Positions 26,276-34,510 of a DNA stretch of 64,000 bases are shown one piece after another. The notes under the pieces were generated by a model. It saw nothing but the letters and a program-made list of their open reading frames with translations. It was not told where the DNA came from and ran no database searches. Made by a program: the position numbers and the translations under genes. The stretch is from Lachnospiraceae bacterium (lineage in GTDB: Bacteria > Bacillota > Clostridia > Lachnospirales > Lachnospiraceae). The stretch spans positions 1 through 64,000 of the forward strand of contig JAEEJA010000028.1 in NCBI GenBank assembly GCA_016281605.1, read 5' to 3'. Every line of letters begins with the position of its first letter. The stretch's first letter is position 1.

Positions 26276-29002
26276 TTATTTTATAGAACCGAAGTCCTCC
26301 ACAGGTGATATGCAGAAAACTGCTTTTCCTACGATTTTTTTACCGCTAATAAGTCCGACATACTCATTTCGGCTGTCTATACTCATATTTCGATTATCTC
26401 CAAGTACAAAGTACATGTTATCACCTATGGTAATCTCTTCTTCTGCTATTCCGGCAGACTCCATCTTGGCATTACCATAAAGATCATCTTTAAGCTTTTC
26501 TCCATTGATATATACACTGCCTTCTTTTATCTGAAGCTTATCTCCCGGAAGACCTACAACTCTCTTTATAAGATGGGTTCCATTGGCAGAATCACCTGCA
26601 GTTGAAGCAGCCCCGGACTCAAATACTATAACATCAAATCTCTTAGGACCGTGTGATCTGTAAGCAAGATTATTAATAATAATAGAGTTACCATCAGATA
26701 TGGTTGGTTCCATAGATGATCCGCTGATAGTTGTTTGTCCGGCTACAAAGTGAAGGAATACCCAGGCAAGAAGTATAGCAACCAAAGAGCAAGCTCCAAG
26801 TATCAAAAAGTCTGAAACAAGATACTTTCTCATTGTCTTTCGCTTACTCTTTAAGTTGGCATCTTCCTTCATTCTTTGTCTGGCTCTTGCCAGTACTTCT
26901 TCATCTTCTATAAGATTTCCATCACGGTCATAGGCTTTTACTATCTTTTGACCCTCTTCATCGGTTGTAACTTCATAGCTGTCAAAAGGCTCCTTAGCAT
27001 TTTTATCGAATTTTGAAACAATAAACCCTTTAGCTTTAAGCAATGCACCCTTTGCCTTGTATACTAAACCTGTATCTGAATCCTTTGTTACCGGTGCAGG
27101 GTTATATACTTCAGAAATCTCCGGTTCATAAGTATCATCTGATGTAGTAGGAATATTTGACTCATACGTATTTTCCGGTGCACTCAGAATCTCAGGTTCA
27201 TATGTGTTTTCAGGCGTACTCTGAATTTCAGGTTCATACGTGTTTTCAGGCGTACTCTGAATTTCAGGTTCATACGTGTTTTCAGGCGTACTCTGAATTT
27301 CGGGTTCGTATGGATTTTCAGGTGTACTCTGAATCTCAGGTTCATACGGATTTTCAGGTGTACTCTGAATCTCCGGTTCATACGGATTTTCAGGTGTACT
27401 CTGAATCTCCGGTTCATACGGATTTTCAGGTATACTCTGAATCTCAGGTGTATATGTGTTTTCAGGTGCTACAGTAATCTCCGGCACCACTGGTTCTACC
27501 CCTGAAGCATCCGTTACAGGCAATTCTTCCTCTAAAGCATTACCTTCGTCCGGTTCTGCACCTTCTGTGATACCGCCTTCTGATGATTCACCATCTATAA
27601 CACCGCCTTCCGAATCGGCGAATACAGAGAAATTCGTAAGCGGACCAGTCTTAAACCTGTCTTCATCCTGGTATTTTAGGGAATCCTTCTTTAACTTTTC
27701 CTTATACTTTTCATAATCATCACCATAGACCTCACGAAGAATCTTATTTTTCTTCTCTTCTTCGTTCTCTTCCATGGCTTTTTTACTATCCTCGAGAGTG
27801 CGCTCCTCAGGCATTACATGGTTTTTAACAAAACCTGAAACAGCATTCTTAACCTTACTTACTCCCTTCTTCACATTACCCATATCAAATTTGATGGTAA
27901 TATTAATGGTTTTAACATCTCCATCATCTTCTGTGATAATAGCTTTATCTTTCTTTTCTTCATCATCCGGAATTGTAACAAAGTTAGTCTCATCCAGATT
28001 TATTATATCATCATCAGAATCAGCACTTGCCGGTGGTACTGTAGTTTTACCAAGCACCTTAGTTTCTACATTTGCTCTGTTTTCAGCAGCTTTAAGAGCA
28101 TTCGCTCTGGCTTCTTCTAGCTTTGCCTGTCTCTGGGCTTCGCTTTTTTCTCTTTCTGCAGCCTCACTCTCAAGTCTCTCCTTAGCTTCTCTTTCTTCTG
28201 CTTCTGCTTTTGCTCTGGACTGAGCGAGAAGCCTCTGTCTCTCAGCTTCCTCCTTAGCTTCCTTCTCAGCTCTTACTTTAGCTTCATACTCCTGTCTGGC
28301 TTTAATTTCAGCAAGCTTTATTTGTCTTTCTTCCTCTGCTTTTCTTGCTTCTTCTTGTCTTTTTTTCTCTTCTTCGGCTCTTAATCTGGCTTCTTCTTCA
28401 GCTCGCCTTCTCTCAGCCTCGGCTCTTAATCTGGCTTCTTCTTCAGCTCGCCTTCTCTCAGCTTCAGCCGCTTGTCTTGCTCTCTCTTCAGCTTCTTTAC
28501 GCTGTCTTTCAGCTTCTAATCTGACTCTTTCTGCCTCTGCCTTAGCCTCTCTTTCAGCTCTCATGGCCTCTTCAGCTTTTCTTCTGGCCTCTTCAGCATC
28601 CATAGCCCTCTGAGCAGCAAGTCTTCTTGCTTCTTCAGCCTTTTTTGCTGCTTCGGCCGCTGCCTGCTCCTGTGCCTTAATCTGCTCCGATGTAAGTAAT
28701 ACAGGATTCTTATCCATCCTCTCCATCTGAGCCTGCTTAAGCTTTTCTGCCTGTTCTGCAGATACTATCCTTCTCTTTACTATTCGGGTACCGATCTCCG
28801 GCTTTACTTCCTCGGTGTTTTCTTCCTCAACTATTTCAGGCTCTGCCACCTTAGGTCTTTCTCTCTTGACTACACGAATAGTATTAGCGAGATTATTATC
28901 ATTTTCAGAAGCATCGGAAGTGCTTTTTTCCACATCTTCATACTTTTCTTTTATATTCTTAATCCATTCGAGGCTTTCTTCAACCTCATGCTCATCATAC
29001 AT
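26276..29002 (-). CDS. lepB: Signal peptidase I with giant cytoplasmic N-terminal region
   Basis: 908 residues, against about 180-320 for ordinary type I signal peptidases. Order: acidic N-terminus (1-100); a long Ala/Glu/Arg/Lys heptad-rich coiled coil (about 100-310, AEERARQAAEAERRRAEEEA-type repeats); a charged linker; a 12-residue tandem array of the form NTYEPEIQSTPE (about ten copies, 511-630); a short globular stretch; one membrane helix (about 727-749); then the peptidase. Catalytic Ser763 lies in SGSSMEPTI, Lys813 in HLIKRVVGLPGDKL, and the GDNRNMSIDSRN box follows. So the peptidase itself looks active and outside the membrane, with about 725 residues in the cytoplasm. It lies 59 bases downstream of rbgA. 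Shine-Dalgarno TTTGGAGGATGA precedes ATG 29002. Confidence 0.93.
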   Translation of the reverse strand: MYDEHEVEESLEWIKNIKEKYEDVEKSTSDASENDNNLANTIRVVKRERPKVAEPEIVEEENTEEVKPEIGTRIVKRRIVSAEQAEKLKQAQMERMDKNPVLLTSEQIKAQEQAAAEAAKKAEEARRLAAQRAMDAEEARRKAEEAMRAEREAKAEAERVRLEAERQRKEAEERARQAAEAERRRAEEEARLRAEAERRRAEEEARLRAEEEKKRQEEARKAEEERQIKLAEIKARQEYEAKVRAEKEAKEEAERQRLLAQSRAKAEAEEREAKERLESEAAEREKSEAQRQAKLEEARANALKAAENRANVETKVLGKTTVPPASADSDDDIINLDETNFVTIPDDEEKKDKAIITEDDGDVKTINITIKFDMGNVKKGVSKVKNAVSGFVKNHVMPEERTLEDSKKAMEENEEEKKNKILREVYGDDYEKYKEKLKKDSLKYQDEDRFKTGPLTNFSVFADSEGGVIDGESSEGGITEGAEPDEGNALEEELPVTDASGVEPVVPEITVAPENTYTPEIQSIPENPYEPEIQSTPENPYEPEIQSTPENPYEPEIQSTPENPYEPEIQSTPENTYEPEIQSTPENTYEPEIQSTPENTYEPEILSAPENTYESNIPTTSDDTYEPEISEVYNPAPVTKDSDTGLVYKAKGALLKAKGFIVSKFDKNAKEPFDSYEVTTDEEGQKIVKAYDRDGNLIEDEEVLARARQRMKEDANLKSKRKTMRKYLVSDFLILGACSLVAILLAWVFLHFVAGQTTISGSSMEPTISDGNSIIINNLAYRSHGPKRFDVIVFESGAASTAGDSANGTHLIKRVVGLPGDKLQIKEGSVYINGEKLKDDLYGNAKMESAGIAEEEITIGDNMYFVLGDNRNMSIDSRNEYVGLISGKKIVGKAVFCISPVEDFGSIK
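27115..27470. repeat. Tandem 36-bp coding repeat inside the giant signal peptidase gene
   Basis: About ten in-frame units of 36 bases encode variants of NTYEPEIQSTPE. Inner copies are nearly identical (NPYE and NTYE subtypes are clustered), and edge copies are diverged (NTYESNIPTTSD, DTYEPEISEVYN), the pattern of recent slippage or unequal crossing-over. There are no spacers, so it is not a CRISPR array. Confidence 0.9.
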
Positions 29003-29061
29003 TTAATCATCCTCCAAAGAGAAAATTGATTCAAATCTTATACTGCTATAATAAAACTTTC

Positions 29062-29952
29062 CTATTCTTTTTTATCTATATCTTTTTTATCAATATCTTT
29101 TTTATCGATATCCTCCGGAAGTTCTAAAGATATACGACCTAATCTTCCTTTTCTAAAATCATCTATAAAAAGCACGGCAGCCTTCTCTGTATCAACTTCA
29201 TCACCTGCTTTTTTACAACCTCTTACTACAGCTATCTGCTTAAGTACTTCATAAGGATCATCACTTCCCTCTATACCATACTTTTCCGTAAGAAACGCAT
29301 TGTAATGCTCTGTAAGATACTCTATAAGAAGTACAGAAAGCTCGTAAGTGTTTACCAGTTCATCCTTTATGGAACCTATAAAACTCAACCTCTGTCCTAT
29401 AAGCATATCGTCAAACTTTGGCCAAAGTACACCCGGAGTATCCATAAGCTCTATGTTTTTATTAAGCTTTATCCACTGTTTTCCTTTTGTAACGCCTGGC
29501 TTATTGCCGGTCTTTGCACTGGCTCTACCTACTAAGGAATTAATAAATGTCGACTTTCCAACATTTGGAATACCTACTATCATTGCTCTCAAAGGTCTGT
29601 TAAGGATGCCTCTTTTTTTATTTCTTTCAAGTTTTTCCTTACAAGCAGTATTTATCATATTAGTGACACTTTTCATGCCTTTTCCTGCTTTTGAGTTCAT
29701 CTGCAATACAAAAAAACCTTTGGAAGTATAATACTCTTCCCATATCTTTAATACTTCCGGATCTGCAAGATCAGCTTTATTTAATATTATGATTCTGGAC
29801 TTAGAATTACAAAGAGGATCTATATCAGGATTCTTACTGCTATACGGAATTCTTGCATCAACAAGCTCAAGTATAACATCTATCAGCTTTAAGTCTTCCT
29901 TCATTATCCTCATGGCCTTACTCATGTGCCCCGGATACCACTGAAACTCCAT
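29062..29952 (-). CDS. rbgA: Ribosome biogenesis GTPase RbgA/YlqF
   Basis: 296 residues. Circularly permuted GTPase needed for late 50S assembly. Motif order is permuted: G4 LNKADLAD comes before G1 VGIPNVGKSTFINSL and G3 DTPGVLWPKF. N-terminal WYPGHMSKAMR is the family signature. A C-terminal helical domain follows. The protein ends in three exact five-residue repeats DIDKK from 15-base DNA repeats, outside the conserved part. It lies between the two signal peptidase genes (59 and 38 bases) and is likely co-transcribed with both. Proximity of lepB and rbgA is common in Firmicutes. Confidence 0.95.
   Translation of the reverse strand: MEFQWYPGHMSKAMRIMKEDLKLIDVILELVDARIPYSSKNPDIDPLCNSKSRIIILNKADLADPEVLKIWEEYYTSKGFFVLQMNSKAGKGMKSVTNMINTACKEKLERNKKRGILNRPLRAMIVGIPNVGKSTFINSLVGRASAKTGNKPGVTKGKQWIKLNKNIELMDTPGVLWPKFDDMLIGQRLSFIGSIKDELVNTYELSVLLIEYLTEHYNAFLTEKYGIEGSDDPYEVLKQIAVVRGCKKAGDEVDTEKAAVLFIDDFRKGRLGRISLELPEDIDKKDIDKKDIDKKE
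29067..29111. repeat. Three tandem 15-bp repeats at the 3' end of rbgA
   Basis: Three consecutive 15-base units differ at one or two bases (CTATAT, CAATAT and CGATAT endings) and encode DIDKK three times at the C-terminus. They add a charged tail that is not part of the conserved GTPase. Confidence 0.85.
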
Positions 29953-29990
29953 TATTTAACACTAACCTCCATTACCGGATTTTTTTATGG

Positions 29991-30566
29991 TTAAAATTTA
30001 TCTATACTGTTTACAAAAGCAAAAGGCTTTCTCCTAATAAAAGCTTTTCCTATTATGTCTTCCTCTTTAACAAGACCTACAGTACCATCTCTACTGTCAA
30101 GACAGTTATTTCTATTATCTCCCAGTAAGAAGTACTCGTTTTTTCCGAGTTCTACTTCCTCTGCGAAGTCACCACCGCTGTTCATCTTTTCAAACTTAAG
30201 CTCTTCTTTAATCTTTTTTCCGTTTATATATACATAACCATCTCTTATCCAAACCTTTTCGCCGGGCATACCTATAACCCTGAGAGATGTGTAATACGTA
30301 TGATCTGAACTTTTTTCACTGACTATAATCACATCCGAACGTTTTATGGACATAACTTTGTAGGATAATTTATCTACTATAACCTCATCGCCTATTCCCA
30401 AAGTCGGTTTCATATTTTCATCGGATATTTCTACCTTTACAAAACCGTATTGAGTTATGGCATACGCCAGGAGAACTACGAGTAAGGCTTCCAGCAAAAA
30501 GATGATTATAGAAAATACAGTCTTTTTCTGGATTCGCCTTTCGTTTAAATTTATATCTCGAGCCAT
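29991..30566 (-). CDS. Signal peptidase I paralogue lacking the catalytic dyad
   Basis: 191 residues, normal size. One N-terminal membrane helix (IIFLLEALLVVLLAYAI, about 21-38) precedes a peptidase-S26 fold with GDEVIVDKLSY, RVIGMPGEKVWIRDGYVYINGK and LGDNRNNCLDSRDGTVG. However, the nucleophile position in the S-M-x-P box reads DENMKPT, with Asn51 where Ser is required, and the general-base Lys is replaced by Leu95 (TSLRVIG instead of the usual VKRVIG). The fold is intact but both dyad residues are absent, so it should be inactive. Staphylococcus aureus SpsA is a known analogue next to active SpsB. It is encoded upstream of rbgA and the giant active enzyme, so it may be a partner or chaperone for that protein (inference). 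Confidence 0.88.
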   Translation of the reverse strand: MARDINLNERRIQKKTVFSIIIFLLEALLVVLLAYAITQYGFVKVEISDENMKPTLGIGDEVIVDKLSYKVMSIKRSDVIIVSEKSSDHTYYTSLRVIGMPGEKVWIRDGYVYINGKKIKEELKFEKMNSGGDFAEEVELGKNEYFLLGDNRNNCLDSRDGTVGLVKEEDIIGKAFIRRKPFAFVNSIDKF

Positions 30567-30637
30567 GTATATTCCCTTTCATGTTATATGAAAACTATTT
30601 AAGTCATTACTCATTCGTATCTTAAGTTTCATACGAG

Positions 30638-31441
30638 TTAGAAATCATAACTATTAAGTATATACAATGCTTTAGTCTTGATAAGAGGCTTAAAATGCTC
30701 CTTACAAAACTGCTCAATATAATAATTACTGGATATAAACTCAGCAAATTCACTTAACTCCTGATAAGTAAGTGTATAATCCTCTAATTTAAGCTTACCC
30801 TTCTTAACAAGTAAAAAATAAGCTCCCGTTTCCAAATCCTTATAAAGCGAAGACGAAACCCTGTCACCGTATGTTGAAACCTTTGCATAATTTCTTACAT
30901 CATCCAAAGAATCAAACTTAAAAAGCTTTGGAGCCTTCATCTCCCTTTCAGCTGTTTCCTTTACGATTTTACCGACTTCTTCCTTGCTCATAGGAGGAAT
31001 GTTTTTCTCAAACAGATTTCTTAAAAAGTCTTCAAATCGTTTATTATCAAATGATACCTCATTCTCAGGCATATCAAAATCCATATCCTCATCAACATCG
31101 ATTTCTACACCTGAGTCATGATTATTAATATTCGACCTGATATTTTCAAGTATACTCTTCAGTGAATCAGGTATCTGACTGCTTCCATCCATGACAGAGT
31201 CCGCCTCTGAAAGAAGTATGGTAAGAGAGCCATCCGGCTTTCCTATAACCTGCATACACATATTTGTGGATGTAGGTTCGTAATTGATGCTTTTTTTAGC
31301 AAGCTCAACAATCTTAGAGACAAATCCTTTAGATGCCTCCTGATTAACAAGAAGATCCTCTATGCTATAACCCAGCTGATCGACCTCTTCTCTTGAAATA
31401 TTGCACTGAACAGTTTTATTATTTAACCATCTAAAATGCAT
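30638..31441 (-). CDS. mecA: Adaptor protein MecA
   Basis: 267 residues from ATG 31441, chosen for the GAGGGATTTT just upstream. Adaptor that delivers substrates to ClpC/ClpP; in Bacillus it targets ComK. The N-terminal domain shows WLNNKTVQCNISREEVDQLGYSIEDLL. The acidic linker (SGVEIDVDEDMDFDMPENEVSF, here about 108-130) and the C-terminal ClpC-binding domain (LYKDLETGAYFLLVKKG...YTLTYQELSEFAEF) match the family plan. It lies between uppP and the inactive signal peptidase gene. Confidence 0.9.
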   Translation of the reverse strand: MHFRWLNNKTVQCNISREEVDQLGYSIEDLLVNQEASKGFVSKIVELAKKSINYEPTSTNMCMQVIGKPDGSLTILLSEADSVMDGSSQIPDSLKSILENIRSNINNHDSGVEIDVDEDMDFDMPENEVSFDNKRFEDFLRNLFEKNIPPMSKEEVGKIVKETAEREMKAPKLFKFDSLDDVRNYAKVSTYGDRVSSSLYKDLETGAYFLLVKKGKLKLEDYTLTYQELSEFAEFISSNYYIEQFCKEHFKPLIKTKALYILNSYDF

Positions 31442-31484
31442 AAAATCCCTCATTTCATAATTTTATCTGATAAGTATTATATAA

Positions 31485-32309
31485 TCATCTGATTGAAAAG
31501 AATATTAAAACAATGATTCCAAGCACTATACGATACCATCCAAAAACCTTAAAATCATGTTTCTTTATGTAACTCATAAATCCTTTTATAATAACCATTG
31601 ACACTGCAAATGCTACAATCATACCTGTTAAAAGCACTAAAATCTCATTGGTTGAAAAGTTGAATCCGAAATCAACAATCTTCATAAGAGATGCGCCAAG
31701 CATAACCGGTACTGCAAGGAAAAATGTATACTCTGCGGCTACAGCACGACTCATGCCGATTATAAGACCGCCGATAATAGTTGCTCCCGACCTTGAAGTT
31801 CCCGGGAAAACAGCTGCTATACACTGAAACATACCTATAATGAAAGCAGCTTTATAAGTGATTTCTGCGATTGAATTAATCTTACTTTCCTTATTGTTCT
31901 TCTTAAATACAGTTTCTATAACTATAAAAAGAATACCAAAAAGGATAAGCATTATAGCCACCACCTTGTAATTATAGAACATTTCCTCGAGTTTGTCACC
32001 TAATAATAACTCAATTATTACGGCTGGAATACATGAAACCAAAACCTTAAACCACATGGTCCATATATCTTTTTTTATGTAATGATCTTCCTTTTTTGAA
32101 GAGAAAGGCCATAATTGCCAAAAATAAATAATAATTACAGCAAGAATAGCACCCAACTGAATTACGATAAGGTACATCTCCTTGAATTTATCTGACATGT
32201 CGAACTTAACGAGTTCATCTAAAAGTATCATGTGTCCTGTACTGCTTACAGGAAGCCACTCTGTTATACCTTCGACAATACCAAAAAGTATCGATATTAA
32301 AAATTGCAT
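31485..32309 (-). CDS. uppP: Undecaprenyl-diphosphatase
   Basis: 274 residues, about eight membrane helices. Dephosphorylates undecaprenyl pyrophosphate to recycle the lipid carrier for peptidoglycan and other wall polymers. BacA/UppP motifs are present: GIVEGITEWLPVSSTGHMIL at the N-terminus, with the catalytic Glu and the PxSS(T)G stretch, and PGTSRSGATIIGGLI in the second repeat. Activity against bacitracin is known for the family. Shine-Dalgarno TGGAGGAATAAA precedes ATG 32309. It is 29 bases after holA. Confidence 0.96.
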   Translation of the reverse strand: MQFLISILFGIVEGITEWLPVSSTGHMILLDELVKFDMSDKFKEMYLIVIQLGAILAVIIIYFWQLWPFSSKKEDHYIKKDIWTMWFKVLVSCIPAVIIELLLGDKLEEMFYNYKVVAIMLILFGILFIVIETVFKKNNKESKINSIAEITYKAAFIIGMFQCIAAVFPGTSRSGATIIGGLIIGMSRAVAAEYTFFLAVPVMLGASLMKIVDFGFNFSTNEILVLLTGMIVAFAVSMVIIKGFMSYIKKHDFKVFGWYRIVLGIIVLIFFSIR

Positions 32310-32338
32310 TTTATTCCTCCATAATATTTCTTTAGATA

Positions 32339-33349
32339 TTAATTTTCCTTCTTGATACCCAATAATTCAATTATAAGTATCTCTAATCCCAGAACATCTG
32401 AGATCTGTCCTGTCTTAAATTTGTATTCATAATCACAAACCTTTTCAAGCATTACCCTTAGTGTAGTGTAAGAAAATCTTTCAGCCTGACCAACATAACT
32501 TCCATAAAGAAAGGGTTGCATGCGTGTCTTACTGATAACTTCACTTCTTGGTGCTCTGTCAGATAGCTTTACTTCGAGAAGCTGTTTAAAGTGTGTCCTA
32601 AGATTTGCAAGAATTACATTTACATTTATCTGCAATTCCAGGAGTTCTCTGTACATGTAAAAGACCTTATCGGTTCTTCCCATGGCTATCTCATCTATCA
32701 TCTTAAACATCTGATTGTTTATAAGCTTACAAGTTAACTCATCTATATCTTCTGTTTTTATCTCTTCTCTTTCACCAACGTATGCTATAAGCTTATCTAA
32801 TTCATTTTTAATATTATAAAAATTCGGATGAACCTGACTCAAAAAATAGGTTAAAGTTGACTTTTTCATAGCTTTTCCTGATTCTTTCAGTCTTATCAGT
32901 GTAAAGCTTGTCATCTCGTCTTTATTAGGCTTTTTACACTCTATAACAACACCGTTTTTTGAAACGAATTTATATAATTTATTATTTTTATTAATTATCG
33001 CCTTTTTAGTATCATCATCCTTTCTTTTTTCCAAAAAAAGCACGATAGTAAACTCAGGCGAATCCTTTAAGTAATCACTTAGATCATTTGATGTTTTAAA
33101 AAGTTCAGTGTTTTCAAGTATTACAAGTCTTTTATCATTAAAAAACGGAGCAGTGTGAATCATATCTGCACAGCTTTGTAAATCAAGATCTTTACCATAG
33201 TATATAGTGCAATTCATGTCCGCTTCACCGAAGTTAAGAGCTTTTCTAAGACGATTTTTAAGATTATTAATAGTATAATCCGAATCTCCGTACAAAAGAT
33301 AGAATCTGCTATATTCGTTTTTCTTTATATCTTCGAGCAGCTGATTCAA
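32339..33349 (-). CDS. holA: DNA polymerase III delta subunit
   Basis: 336 residues. Clamp-loader subunit that opens the beta sliding clamp. Family landmarks: FYLLYGDSDYTINNLKNRL at the N-terminus, FFNDKRLVILENTELF, a middle domain with LDKLIAYVGEREEIKTEDID, and C-terminal IDEIAMGRTDKVFYMYRELLEL. It starts at TTG 33349; the nearby ATG is out of frame and stops at once. Shine-Dalgarno GAAGGGAG lies nine bases upstream. It is the first gene after the rpsO terminator. Confidence 0.92.
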   Translation of the reverse strand: MNQLLEDIKKNEYSRFYLLYGDSDYTINNLKNRLRKALNFGEADMNCTIYYGKDLDLQSCADMIHTAPFFNDKRLVILENTELFKTSNDLSDYLKDSPEFTIVLFLEKRKDDDTKKAIINKNNKLYKFVSKNGVVIECKKPNKDEMTSFTLIRLKESGKAMKKSTLTYFLSQVHPNFYNIKNELDKLIAYVGEREEIKTEDIDELTCKLINNQMFKMIDEIAMGRTDKVFYMYRELLELQINVNVILANLRTHFKQLLEVKLSDRAPRSEVISKTRMQPFLYGSYVGQAERFSYTTLRVMLEKVCDYEYKFKTGQISDVLGLEILIIELLGIKKEN

Positions 33350-33386
33350 ATCATCTCACTCCCTTCAAAACCAAAACTAATGATAA

Positions 33387-33427
33387 ATAAAAAGTCCCTT
33401 AAACTCGGTATCCGATATTTAAGGGAC
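33387..33427 (-). terminator. Terminator of rpsO
   Basis: GTCCCTTAAA and TTTAAGGGAC form a perfect 10-base stem (33394-33427) around a 14-base loop, with TTTTTATTT following on the minus strand. It lies 55 bases after the rpsO stop. Confidence 0.88.
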
Positions 33428-33481
33428 AAGAAATTACATTTCTACGAAACTTCATTTCTAAGAAATTACGTTTTGAAATAA

Positions 33482-33748
33482 TTATTTTCTTAAGCCAAGC
33501 TTCTCGATAAGTTCACGATATGCATTGATATCCTTTGCCTTAAGGTAAGCAAGAAGGTTACGTCTCTGACCAACCATCTTAAGAAGACCTCTTCTTGAGT
33601 GATGATCCTTCTTATTAATCTTAAGATGCTCTGTAAGCTCTCTGATTCTCTCAGTAAGGATTGCAATCTGAACCTCAGGTGAACCTGTATCACCTTCGCT
33701 ACGTCCGTAAGCCTTAATTATTTCAGCTTTTTTCTCTTTTGTTATCAT
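33482..33748 (-). CDS. rpsO: 30S ribosomal protein S15
   Basis: 88 residues, normal length. Binds the 16S rRNA three-way junction and bridge B4. Signature features: [45 protein letters not shown] is the S15 core, here given only as the stretches [13 protein letters not shown] and [19 protein letters not shown]. It has its own promoter (33839-33867) and terminator and a ~85-base leader. Shine-Dalgarno CTAGGAGGAAA precedes ATG 33748. Confidence 0.98.
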   Translation of the reverse strand: MITKEKKAEIIKAYGRSEGDTGSPEVQIAILTERIRELTEHLKINKKDHHSRRGLLKMVGQRRNLLAYLKAKDINAYRELIEKLGLRK

Positions 33749-33838
33749 TATTTTTTCCTCCTAGTATATTTATACACCATTACCATGAAAAGGTCGGAGT
33801 GTCCGTATCCATAGTAAAGGTAAACTAATGACTGTGAT

Positions 33839-33867
33839 ATGTTAACATAAAGAAATATTTTTGTAAA
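33839..33867 (-). promoter_or_regulatory. Sigma-A promoter of rpsO
   Basis: Minus-strand TTTACA, 17 bases, TAACAT, about 90 bases before the rpsO start. The leader could host S15 autoregulation, but I cannot show that. Confidence 0.6.
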
Positions 33868-33890
33868 GTGCGAATTTATGGTATTTTGTT

Positions 33891-33921
33891 ATTTTTTATC
33901 AAGATTCACCAATGAGTCTTG
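33891..33921 (-). terminator. Terminator after yfbR
   Basis: CAAGACTCA and TGAATCTTG pair (one C/A mismatch) around a TTGG loop, followed on the minus strand by ATAAAAAAT. This is A-rich rather than T-rich on the minus strand, while a T-run is present on the plus strand. Minus-strand termination is therefore uncertain. Confidence 0.3.
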
Positions 33922-33929
33922 TGGATATC

Positions 33930-34505
33930 TTAAAGTTCATCTAAAGTTTTATAGTATGCCGGTATAAAATCCTTTATAAATATTTCGGCTTCTTCACAGT
34001 TTAGCTCATGTATGGCCTTTTCAGTGGATTTCTTTGCAAACGAAAATTCCTGATTACCGTTCTTTTCCTCTTCTATACACTTTATATATGCAGATATCTT
34101 ATCTGCTGCCTTAATAATCTTTAAAGATTCACTATCCATATGCTCCGGAATAATGATTTCTTTGTATGTTTCCTGTAAATCCTCCGGAAGCTTATGTAAC
34201 ATACGGTAGGCTGCCATTCTCTCTATACGCTTATATTGATTTTTTATTTCTTCATTTTCGTACTTAACAGGAGTTGGCATATCACCTGTTATTATCTCAG
34301 TACAATCATGGTACATCGCAACCAAAGCTATATGTTCACTGTTGTAATCTTTTCCAAGTCTTATATTACCGATAGACGCAAGTCCATGTGCAATCATTGC
34401 AACCTCTAAGCTGTGTTCACTTATGTTTTCCTTTACAGAGTTTCTCATAAGAGCCCATCGCTCGATGTACTTCATCCTTGAAGTCATAGCAAAAAATGTA
34501 TCCAT
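33930..34505 (-). CDS. 5'-deoxynucleotidase YfbR-like HD-domain protein
   Basis: 191 residues from ATG 34505 (an in-frame GTG three codons upstream is also possible). The HD-superfamily phosphohydrolase fold is visible: RWALMRNSVKENISEHSLEVAMIAH supplies His, MYHDCTEIITGDMPTPVKY supplies the His-Asp pair and the YfbR signature, and a late Asp lies in KAADKISAYIKCIEEE. YfbR of E. coli hydrolyses deoxynucleoside 5'-monophosphates in pyrimidine salvage. It starts six bases after the uvrA stop and is likely co-transcribed with it. Confidence 0.9.
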   Translation of the reverse strand: MDTFFAMTSRMKYIERWALMRNSVKENISEHSLEVAMIAHGLASIGNIRLGKDYNSEHIALVAMYHDCTEIITGDMPTPVKYENEEIKNQYKRIERMAAYRMLHKLPEDLQETYKEIIIPEHMDSESLKIIKAADKISAYIKCIEEEKNGNQEFSFAKKSTEKAIHELNCEEAEIFIKDFIPAYYKTLDEL

Positions 34506-34510
34506 AATAA

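Noticed and set aside
27157..27477. Open frames on the opposite strand and another frame across the 36-bp repeats, and a possible CRISPR-like periodicity
   Set aside because: A repeat whose unit is a multiple of three keeps other frames open by chance. There are no spacers, and the coding frame of the signal peptidase explains it.
27774..28223. Long plus-strand ORF opposite the coiled-coil part of the signal peptidase
   Set aside because: It is the mirror of biased Glu/Ala/Arg codons, with no start context and no recognisable domain.
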